Source: Lunularia cruciata
Taxonomy: Eukaryota; Streptophyta; Marchantiopsida; Lunulariales; Lunulariaceae
Length of the DNA stretch: 64,000 bases
Assembly (NCBI GenBank): GCA_948567375.1
Contig: OX419759.1
Coordinates: forward strand, 39,522,593 to 39,586,592
Reading direction: 5' to 3'
The notes beneath the pieces were generated by a model. It was not told the origin of the DNA, ran no database searches, and was given only the letters and a program-made list of their open reading frames with translations. Positions 56,076 to 64,000 of this stretch are shown here, in pieces. Positions within the stretch are counted from its first letter, which is position 1; the number at the start of each line of letters is the position of its first letter. The position numbers and the translations under genes were made by a program.

Positions 56076-59000
56076 CAGACCTTTAGAGTACTGTTTTGGA
56101 ATGTTCATGGGCTCACACATACCAAGTACTCCAACGCTAAGCCTTTGTGGGATGATGCTGATCTGATCAATCTTGTGGAGACATGGGAACATGAAGGAAA
56201 CACCATTCAAGACATTGAAGGATTCACTCTTGTTGGTTCAACCTGGAACAAGCGGAGACAACACAAAGGAAGGGGCTTTGGAGGTATTGCTACTTACGTC
56301 AGATTTGGCTTTGAGAAATCAGTCTCTTTGATAGGTCAAGATTCAAGTGGACAATACCATTGGCTGAGGATTGGAGGAGTTGCCACACCTTGCTTCATTG
56401 CTGTTTGTTACTTTGCCCCGTTGACATCACCAATCTATTCAAGTGGACTTCTCAACACCATGCAGCCTTTCCATTCCTTGACGAAGGATGTGTTAGAGTT
56501 TCAAAGTAAAGGTGCAGTCCTTGTTCTTGGTGATTTCAATGCTAGGATCCAAGCCTCTCAGATCCCTGACTTGAGCGACCTTGAGAATGATCCTTTCCAC
56601 AGCTTGATAGACCATTCCAGTGCTTGGTCACGCTCTTCCAAAGATCCTATGTCCAATTCCATGAGTGAGCACTTTTTGAGCTTTGGTGCCAATTGTAGCT
56701 TGAAGATCTTGAATGGCCTTTCTCAATTTCCAGAAACTTGTAAAAGCACATGCTTTGCCTCAGGTGGATCAAGCACCATAGATTATATGCTCACTTCAGC
56801 TAATGATATCCATCTTGTCTCAGATTTTGCTGTTTTAGATCCTCAACCAGAATCAGACCATGCACCTCTATCCTGTACCATCCTTTTTCCTTGCCTCAAT
56901 AGAACCACATTACCTATAGACCATGCTTTTAGAGGCAAACTTCGTCTGGATTTTCACAAGAGAGACTTGTACCAACAAGCTATCCAAGAGAAATTGAGTT
57001 CTATGGAGTGGAGTTCTGATTTTCAACAACGTAGTGATCAATTGATTGAACTTCTTCAATCTACATCGACTTCTTTGTTTCCAAGAGGCTCCCACAGGAA
57101 GAGACTTGGTCTCCCTTGCAATAGATGGTATGATGCTGATTGCAAAATGGCAAGGATCAAAGCTATGGATAGATCTCTTGATCAGATTGCACAAAATCAA
57201 GCTTTTGTTTTATACAGAAAGTTGGTGAAGTGCAAAAAGCGGGCATTTCTAAGACTCAAAGGAGTTGAGTTGAGCACTGAATTGAGGAGCAATCCCAAGG
57301 CTTTCTGGAAGAAAGTAACCATCAGATCTCCATCTCCATCGCTGGACCTGAATGAGCTTTGTGACTATGTGAAGGATTTGTACTTTTTCCCAAATGCTCC
57401 AAGCATGGCACCTTGCCTTGGATCTGCTCTCACCATCTCTGAAGCTGATGTCAAGTACCAATTGAAGAAGTTGGCCAATGGTAAGGCTGAAGACCTTGAT
57501 GGACTATGTGTTGAACTTCTGAAGTCGGGCGGTAGCCAACTGATTTCAATACTCACTTCTCATTTGAATGAGGCAATCAAGTGTGGCTTTCCGGATAGAT
57601 GGTGCTTCAAGAAGGTAGTTCCTATTCACAAGTCTGGCCAAAGAGATGTTGTCACCAATTACCGTACCATACTTGTTGGTAGTGTCTTTGCCAAGTTGTA
57701 TGGTCGAATTTTGGAGTCAAGGTTGAGCACTTGGGCTGAAAAGCACAAAATTCGAGCTAAGTGCCAAGCTGGTTTCAGATTAGGCTTTAGTACTTTGGAT
57801 CACCTATTGGTACTTCATGTTTTGTGGTGCAAATCCAAGGGGGTTGGGAGAGCTCTCTATGTTGCCTTTATTGATTTCAGGAAGGCCTTTGATAAGGTGC
57901 TCAGGAAATCTCTAAGTGAGAGACTCATTGAAGTGGGTGTTTCAGCTGATCTGATTGGTGCTATCTCTAGACTCTATGAGAAAGTGATTGTGAAACTTTC
58001 ATCTTTGAGCTCTCAAGATGTCCTTAGCACAATGGGTGTGATCCAAGGCTGCTCTCTGTCTCCAACTCTGTTCGGAATCTTCATCGATGATCTAGAGAGT
58101 CTACTCATGGAAGCTGGAGCTACAGGTGTACAGGTTGGCTCTTTGATGATACATGCACTCCTTTATGCAGATGATGTAGTGCTTCTCTCCACAAATCCAC
58201 AGAGTTTACAGAAGCTGTTGGATTCTCTACTTTGCTTTTGCAATGAAACAAAGATGGAGGTGAACCTTGACAAGTCCAAGGTGATTGTGGTGGGCTCTAA
58301 AGGTGTCACACCTTTCTATTTTGATGGACAGCAATTGGAGCAGGTTTGTTCTTATAAGTACTTGGGCCTTGAGTTTTCTCATGACTATAGTTGGTCTACT
58401 TGTGTGAAGATGAGAATCAATGCAGGCTTTAGAGCTTTGTATTCACTCATGAACTGCAGTAAACTTGCTCACCTCACCACATGGGAGTTGAAGAAGGTGC
58501 TGTTCAGATCTCTTGTGCAGCCGGTGGTTCTCTATGGTGCTCAGATTTGGGGTCCAGGTACTAAGAAGACATGGTGGCAAAAGGTGGAGAAAGTTCAGAA
58601 ATTGTTTTTGTGTGATGAACTTGGAGTGAGGACTCAAACTCCTTATGTATTCCTGCTTGCTGAAACAGGGTTTTTACCTCTTGAGGCTGAAGCTTTGTTT
58701 TTAGCTATCACATATGCCACTAAGGTGAGGTCCATGGAGCATGAGAGACTTCCCTACCAAGCTTTTTGTGCCACTCTATCTGTCGGTTGGTATACAGATC
58801 TGATTGCATGGGCCACAAGGTGGAATGTTTCTGAGCGACATTGGAGATTGGAGCCTATTGCACTTCGAGAGGTGATCAAGGAGCAGTTTTTACTTCGCTT
58901 ATGGCAGCAACCCGGTACCAAGATGGTGTTCTATCAGCAGTTTGTAAATCCTATGTTGGTGTATTGTGAGCAAGATTATCTCTTGGCTAGGATTTCTACT

Positions 59001-59303
59001 TCATTGAGACATGTTATCGCTCAATATAGAACTAGTTCTCATAGACTAGAAGTAGAACAAGGACGTTGGCAGCAGATAGAGCACTCCATGCGACTTTGCA
59101 AATTGTGTATTATGAGCAAAGTTGAGGATGAGCATCATGTGTTTGTTGATTGCCCTTGTTACATGCAGATTAGAGTTAGACATCAGATTACTTGCAGTGA
59201 CTTCTCAACTCTCTTACAGGTTGAAGCTTTAGCATTAGGGAAGTACATGACAGAAGTTACTTTACATCGGACCAATTTGTTACAAATTGGTCCGATGCCC
59301 TAG
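56070..59303 (+). CDS. LINE-A1 ORF2: endonuclease + reverse transcriptase, intact
   Basis: Open for 1077 codons counted from the codon after the ORF1 TAG. Endonuclease (APE type): LFWNVHG with Asn11, VETW with Glu37, LGDFNAR with Asp155, then TIDYML and SDHAPLS. Reverse transcriptase: GVGRALYVAFIDFRKAFDKV, GVIQGCSLSPTLFGIF and YADD at 699-702. C-terminal knuckle CKLCIMSKVEDEHHVFVDC at 1010-1028. The first ATG is codon 131 (56460), past the catalytic Asn and first Glu, so normal initiation there would give a dead endonuclease. Translation therefore probably passes through the TAG; non-AUG starts (CTG 56091) are an alternative. Function: nicks target DNA and copies the element RNA. This is the only unbroken ORF2 in the window, so the copy may be recently mobile. 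Confidence 0.93.
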   Translation, partial: QFQTFRVLFWNVHGLTHTKYSNAKPLWDDADLINLVETWEHEGNTIQDIEGFTLVGSTWNKRRQHKGRGFGGIATYVRFGFEKSVSLIGQDSSGQYHWLRIGGVATPCFIAVCYFAPLTSPIYSSGLLNTMQPFHSLTKDVLEFQSKGAVLVLGDFNARIQASQIPDLSDLENDPFHSLIDHSSAWSRSSKDPMSNSMSEHFLSFGANCSLKILNGLSQFPETCKSTCFASGGSSTIDYMLTSANDIHLVSDFAVLDPQPESDHAPLSCTILFPCLNRTTLPIDHAFRGKLRLDFHKRDLYQQAIQEKLSSMEWSSDFQQRSDQLIELLQSTSTSLFPRGSHRKRLGLPCNRWYDADCKMARIKAMDRSLDQIAQNQAFVLYRKLVKCKKRAFLRLKGVELSTELRSNPKAFWKKVTIRSPSPSLDLNELCDYVKDLYFFPNAPSMAPCLGSALTISEADVKYQLKKLANGKAEDLDGLCVELLKSGGSQLISILTSHLNEAIKCGFPDRWCFKKVVPIHKSGQRDVVTNYRTILVGSVFAKLYGRILESRLSTWAEKHKIRAKCQAGFRLGFSTLDHLLVLHVLWCKSKGVGRALYVAFIDFRKAFDKVLRKSLSERLIEVGVSADLIGAISRLYEKVIVKLSSLSSQDVLSTMGVIQGCSLSPTLFGIFIDDLESLLMEAGATGVQVGSLMIHALLYADDVVLLSTNPQSLQKLLDSLLCFCNETKMEVNLDKSKVIVVGSKGVTPFYFDGQQLEQVCSYKYLGLEFSHDYSWSTCVKMRINAGFRALYSLMNCSKLAHLTTWELKKVLFRSLVQPVVLYGAQIWGPGTKKTWWQKVEKVQKLFLCDELGVRTQTPYVFLLAETGFLPLEAEALFLAITYATKVRSMEHERLPYQAFCATLSVGWYTDLIAWATRWNVSERHWRLEPIALREVIKEQFLLRLWQQPGTKMVFYQQFVNPMLVYCEQDYLLARISTSLRHVIAQYRTSSHRLEVEQGRWQQIEHSMRLCKLCIMSKVEDEHHVFVDCPCYMQIRVRHQITCSDFSTLLQVEALALGKYMTEVTLHRTNLLQIGPMP

Positions 59304-59316
59304 GCCCTTGCCTAGG
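59265..59316 (+). other. Double hairpin at the LINE-A 3' end
   Basis: Hairpin 1: 59265-59280 pairs perfectly with 59282-59297 (16 bp, CATCGGACCAATTTGT). Hairpin 2: CCTAGGC (59299-59305) pairs with GCCTAGG (59310-59316) around the loop CCTT. The ORF2 stop TAG (59301-59303) lies inside the second stem. Likely a recognition structure for the element's own RT; this is inferred from its position. Confidence 0.85.
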
Positions 59317-59414
59317 CTCACATTTCATGTGTTTTGTATTGTGTTTCCAGCCTTTTGACTCTTTGGGTCTTTCGGGCTTTATATTTCATTGTTTCATTGT
59401 TTCATTGTTTCAAC
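59304..59414 (+). mobile_element. LINE-A1 3' UTR and TTTCATTG tail
   Basis: After the hairpins come CACATTTCATGTGTTTTGTA, CCAGCCTTTTGACTCTTTGG, TCTTTCGGGCTTTATA and a tail of about three TTTCATTG units. No poly(A) run. The same block terminates every LINE-A 3' end in the window. Confidence 0.88.
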
Positions 59415-60468
59415 AAAGATGGAGGTGAACCTTGACAAGTCCAAGGTGATTGTGGTGGGCTCTAAAGGTGTCACACCTTTCTTTTTTGATGGACAGCAAT
59501 TGGAGCAGGTTTCTTCTTATAAGTACTTGGGCCTTGAGTTTTCTCATGACTATAGTTGGTCTACTTGTGTGAAGATGAGAATCAATGCAGGCTTTAGAGC
59601 TTTGTATTCACTCATGAACTGCAGTAGACTTGCTCACCTCACCACATGGGAGTTGAAGAAGGTGCTGTTCAGATCTCTTGTGCAGCCGGTGGTTCTCTAT
59701 GGTGCTCAGATTTGGGGTCCAGGTACTAAGAAGACATGGTGGCAAAAGGTGGAGAAAGTTCAGAAATTGTTTTTGTGTGATGAACTTGGGGTGAGGACTC
59801 AAACTCCTTATGTATTCTTGCTTGCTGAAACAGGATTTTTACCTCTTGAGGCTGAAGCTTTGTTTTTAGCTATCACATATGCCACTAAGGTGAGGTCCAT
59901 GGAGCATGAGAGACTTCCCTACCAAGCTTTTTGTGCCACTCTATCTGTCGGTTGGTATACAGATCTGATTGCATGGGCCACAAGGTGGAATGTTTCTGAG
60001 CGACATTGGAGATTGGAGCCTATTGCACTTCGAGAGGTGATCAAGGAGCAGTTTTTACTTCGCTTATGGCAGCAACCCGGTACCAAGATGGTGTTCTATC
60101 AGCAGTTTGTAAATCCTATGTTGGTGTATTGTGAGCAAGATTATCTCTTGGCTAGGATTTCTACTTCATTGAGACATGTTATCGCTCAATATAGAACTAG
60201 TTCTCATAGACTAGAAGTAGAACAAGGACGTTGGCAGCAGATAGAGCACTCCATGCGACTTTGCAAATTGTGTATTATGAGCAAAGTTGAGGATGAGCAT
60301 CATGTGTTTGTTGATTGCCCTTGTTACATGCAGATTAGAGTTAGACATCAGATTACTTGCAGTGACTTCTCAACTCTCTTACAGGTTGAAGCTTTAGCAT
60401 TAGGGAAGTACATGACAGAAGTTACTTTACATCGGACCAATTTGTTACAAATTGGTCCGATGCCCTAG
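59415..60468 (+). pseudogene. Near-identical second ORF2 C-terminus (truncated copy)
   Basis: Begins at ACAAAGATGGAGGTGAACC, inside RT just after YADD, and runs to the C-terminus, open throughout. It repeats 58250-59303 with only about six differences, for example TTTCTATTTTG versus TTTCTTTTTTG and GGTTTGTTCT versus GGTTTCTTCT. It lacks endonuclease and RT catalytic sites. Placed directly in the TTTCATTG tail of the intact element. Confidence 0.92.
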
Positions 60469-60576
60469 GCCCTTGCCTAGGCTCACATTTCATGTGTTTT
60501 GTATTGTGTTTCCAGCCTTTTGACTCTTTGGGTCTTTCGGGCTTTATATTTCATTGTTTCATTGTTTCATTGTTTC
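60469..60576 (+). mobile_element. 3' UTR and tail of the truncated copy
   Basis: Same double hairpin, GACTCTTTGGGT block and TTTCATTG repeats as at 59304-59414. The tail ends where the interrupted A2 ORF1 resumes (CATGAGTACTCTCATGAC). Confidence 0.88.
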
Positions 60577-61284
60577 ATGAGTACTCTCATGACTGATATG
60601 GAATTTGTAAAGGTTGAGATCAGTAGTGTCAAAGAGTCTTTGAACCTAGTCAACCAAGAGATTCAAGACCTCAAGAAGAGTTCTATCTCTTTGTTAACAT
60701 CAACCAAGGGGATGGTTGATGCTACCGAGAAATTTGCTTCCTTGGGAGCACAAGCCAACGATATTGCTACACAAGGCGAAGGTCTCCAACAGATTGTGGA
60801 CACACTAGAAGTGAAGATAAAGTCTTATGCTGAAGCAACTAAGGTGGCTCAAATCTCTTGCTTGCAAGAGCATGAGGTTGAGAAGGAGAACCAATTGGTC
60901 AGGATGAAGAACTTGAGAATTTCAGGTTTGCCAGAGACTGAGAAGGAAGACACCAGGGCCATAGTGTGTGAGTTTATTGCTGATTCTTTGAGAGTCCATG
61001 ATCCTCAGATTTTGCAAGCATATAGATTGGGACAACAAGGTGCACAACCAAGAAGCATTTTGGTGAGGTTTGGCTCAGAAACTCAAAGGAATGCAGTGAT
61101 GGATAACAAGGCTATACTGAAGGGGCGGCGTATTTGGTTGGACCCTGATCTCACACCTCTCCAATGGCAAGCAAAGAAAGGAGAATTAGCAAAAGTGAAG
61201 GAGGCTCAACAAGCAGGTTTTGTTGCATTCTTGAGAGACAATAGAGCTGTGATCACCCAAAGGAAGTTGTCAACTACCGCATAG
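60577..61284 (+). pseudogene. LINE-A2 ORF1, 3' part after the nested element
   Basis: Continues the ORF1 begun at 54023, from MSTLMTDMEFVKVE through KNLRISGLPE and the RRM-like core to TAG 61282-61284. This part is open; the defect lies in the 5' part (TAA at codon 20). CAATTCCAG and ORF2 follow in frame. Confidence 0.88.
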
Positions 61285-63272
61285 CAATTCCAGACCCTTA
61301 GAGTGTTGTTTTGGAATGTTCATGGTCTCACACATACCAAGTACTCAAGTGCTAAACCTGTGTGGGATGATGCTGATCTGATCAATCTTGTGGAGACATG
61401 GGAACATGAAGGAAACACCATTCAAGACATTGAAGGTTTCATTCTTGTTGGTTCAACTTGGAACAATCGGAGGCAGCACAGAGGAAGGGGCTTTGGAGGT
61501 ACTGCTACTTACGTCAGATTTGGTTTTAAAAAATCAGTCTCTTTGATAGGTCAAGACTCAAGTGGACAATACCAATGGCTGAGGATTGGAGGAGTTGCTA
61601 CACCTTGCTTCCTTGCTGTTTGTTACTTTGCCCCATTGACATCACCAATCTATTCAAGCGGATCTCTCAACACCATGCAGCCTTTCCACTCCTTGACAAA
61701 GGATGTGTTGGAATTTCAAAGTAAAGGTGCAGTATTTATCCTTGGTGATTTCAATGCTAGGATCCAAACCTCTCAGATTCCTGAGTTTAGTGACCTTGAG
61801 AATGACCCTTTCCATAGCTTGATAGATCATTCTAGTGCTTGGTCCCGCTCTTCCAAAGATCTCATATCCAACTCCATGAGTGAGCACTTTTTGAGCTTTG
61901 GTACCAATTGTAGCTTGAAGATCTTGAATGGTCTTTCTCAATTTCCAGAAACTTGTAAGAGCACATGCTTTGCTTCTGGTGGATCCAGCACTGTAGATTA
62001 TATGCTCACCTCACCCAGTGATATACACATTGTCTCAAATTTTGTTGTTTTAGATCCTCAACCTGAATCTGACCATGCACCTTTATCTTGTGTCATCCTT
62101 CTTTCTTGCCTCAATAGAACCATATTACCTATTGACCATGCCTTTAGAGGGAAACTCCGTCTTGATTTTCACAAGCGAGATTTGTATCAACAAGCTATCC
62201 ATGAGAAATTGAGCTCTATGGAGTGGAGTTCTGATTTTCAACAACGAAGTGATCAGTTGGTTGAACTTCTTCAATCTACATCAACAACTCTATTTCCACG
62301 AGGTTCTCACAGGAAGAGACTTGGTCTCCCTTGCAATAGGTGGTTTGATGCTGACTGTAAAATGGCAAGGATCAAAGCTATGGATAGGTCTCTTGATCAG
62401 ATTGCACAAAATCAAGCTTTTGTCTCTTATAGAAAGTTGGTGAAGTGCAAGAAGCGAGCGTTCTTGAGACTCAAGGGGGTTGAGTTGAGCGTTGAATTGA
62501 GGAGCAATCCCAAGGCTTTTTGGCAGAAGGTAACCATCAGATCTCCATCTCCATCGCTGGACGTGAATGAGCTTTGTGAATATGTGAAGGATCTGTACTT
62601 TTACCCAGATGCTCCAAGCATGGCACCTTGCCTTGGATCTGCTCTTACCATCTCTGAAGCTGATGTCCAGTACCAATTGAAGAAGTTGGCCAATGGTAAG
62701 GCCGAAGACCTTGATGGACTATGTGTTGAACTACTTAAGTGGGGTGGTAGCCATCTGATTTCAGTACTCACTTCTCTCTTGAATGAGGCCATCAGGTGTG
62801 GCTTTCCTGATAGATGGTGCTTCAAGAAGGTAGTTCCTATTCACAAGTCTGGTCAGAGAGATACTGTCACCAATTACCGTACCATTCTAGTGGGTAGTAT
62901 CTTTGCCAAGTTGTACGGTCGAATTTTGGAGTCTAGGTTGAGTACTTGGGCTGAAAAGCACAAAATTCGAGCTAAGTGCCAAGCGGGTTTCAGATCAGGC
63001 TTTAGTACTTTGGATCATCTATTGGTACTCCATGTTTTTTGGTGGAAATCTAAAGGTGTAGGGAGAGCTCTCTATGTGCATTTATTGATTTTAGGAAGGC
63101 CTTTTGATAAGGTGCTTAGGAAATCTCTAAGTGAGAGACTCACTCAAGTTGGTGTTTCAGCTGATCTGATTGGTGCTATCTCTAGACTCTATGAGAAGGT
63201 GGTCGTGAAATTTTCATCTTTGATCTCTCAAGATATCCTTAGCACAATGGGTGTGATCCAAGGTTGCTCTCT
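61285..63272 (+). pseudogene. LINE-A2 ORF2, truncated in RT
   Basis: In frame after the ORF1 TAG, reading LFWNVHGLTHTKYSSAKP and LINLVETW, LGDFNARIQ near 61740 and SDHAPLS near 62069. A one-base loss near 63077 and a compensating extra T near 63104 shift frame briefly (RALYVHLLILGRPFDKV). It is cut in GVIQGCSL at about 63272, before YADD, by the 5' end of another A2 element. Confidence 0.88.
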
Positions 63273-64000
63273 ATTTTCGAAGGTTTGATAGAGGAGATTT
63301 TTCCGAAAATTCAAAAACTCATATCTCAGCACTTGCTTATCCAAACCTTTCGATTTTGGTCTCGTTTGAAGCGCCTTGCCAAGAGCTTTCAATGGACACC
63401 AAGATGGCACGCTTCTGAGCCTTGTTGCGAAAGTTATGGGTACTTGAATTTTCTGACACAGGTTCAATATTTGAGAGTTCGTTTCTTCATCATCAGGAGT
63501 CCAAATTGAGTGATTATTGTGGCATTGGATGCGCCTTGAAGAGCTCTTTCGATTGATATAAAGCATGCTAAAAACACACATCTATGCAGAGAGTTACAAG
63601 GATTCGAATTCTGTCATCTTGCGCAGATTTTAGGGTTTAGACTATAAGTTCGAATGACTGTATCTATGCCACTACTTGGGCGAATGGAGTGATTGGACTC
63701 TCATTAGAAGCGCTATGCTGAGAGCTTTCTTTCAAGGTAAAGCTTGTCCAGTTTGGAGTAGTACTCAGAGAGAACTGGATTTTTCAATTCTGAGAAAGTT
63801 TTGAGTAGTCCTTGTTATTGTGCGAGAATTGGAAAGGCTATTGCTCTGTGGTCACAGGTGCAAATCCAGTGAAAGTTGCTGCATCAGAATCTATGATTTC
63901 CAACCTCTCTTTCAAGGCCAAGCTTGCAGCACATGGAGGTCTAAGCAAGCAGTGGTGGTAATTCTCATTCTGTCACATCTCGTGCATCTTGGTGTTTGGA
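63273..64000 (+). promoter_or_regulatory. LINE-A2 5' UTR, running off the window
   Basis: Starts TTTTCGAAGGTTTGATAGAG and repeats monomers with anchors near 63342, 63502, 63683 and 63863 (first step 160, then about 180). TTTTAGGGTTTAGAC is near 63626. The ORF1 would lie beyond 64000. Confidence 0.75.

Noticed and set aside
59265..59316. Intrinsic transcription terminator
   Set aside because: The hairpins are not followed by a U run and lie in a eukaryotic LINE 3' end shared by all copies.
1..64000. Bacterial-style operons, defence systems or prophage
   Set aside because: Introns, LINE families and a plastid-type host gene indicate plant nuclear DNA; no prokaryotic gene clusters were seen.

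Overview
This window looks like nuclear DNA of a land plant, possibly a seed-free lineage with a repeat-rich genome; the species cannot be determined from the sequence. The evidence is one intron-containing gene for a chloroplast-type RETICULATA-related (DUF3411) protein, AT-rich intergenic DNA, and very dense retrotransposon wreckage. There are no bacterial operons, tRNA or rRNA genes, or CRISPR arrays.

Layout. Bases 1-3400 hold no gene I recognise. A decayed 3' end of a second LINE family (LINE-B) lies at 3405-3850, and a pyrimidine-rich low-complexity tract at 4440-5756. From 5757 to 29850 the DNA is a pile of nested, inverted and truncated copies of one LINE family, here called LINE-A, with one LTR-retroelement fragment at 22563-24672. 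The host gene (eight coding exons, minus strand) occupies 30940-34171, followed by two more LINE-B pieces (34768-34850 and 35258-36540). From 36980 to the end the DNA is LINE-A again. It includes one copy with both reading frames intact (about 54180-59415), nested in the ORF1 of an older LINE-A copy whose other half resumes at 60577.

How LINE-A works. ORF1 is a 279-residue coiled-coil plus RRM-like protein. ORF2 is an APE-type endonuclease plus reverse transcriptase (YADD) plus C-terminal Cys/His knuckle. ORF2 follows ORF1 in the same frame, separated only by one TAG codon in the context TAG-CAA-TTC, with no ATG for 130 codons; this suggests stop-codon readthrough. The 5' UTR is built from diverged monomers of about 180 bp (6 in subfamily A1, 8 in A2), with a constant first spacing of 160 bp. 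The 3' end has two successive hairpins overlapping the ORF2 stop codon and a tail of TTTCATTG-type repeats instead of poly(A). Several 24-130 bp 'solo tail' insertions of just this 3' end are scattered through older copies, some with 4-7 bp target duplications.

The most interesting candidates are the ORF1-TAG-ORF2 arrangement, the nucleosome-length 5' monomer array, the hairpin 3' end with its solo-tail insertions, and two foldback junctions that look like self-primed cDNA ends. All family assignments come from reading motifs; no database search was run.
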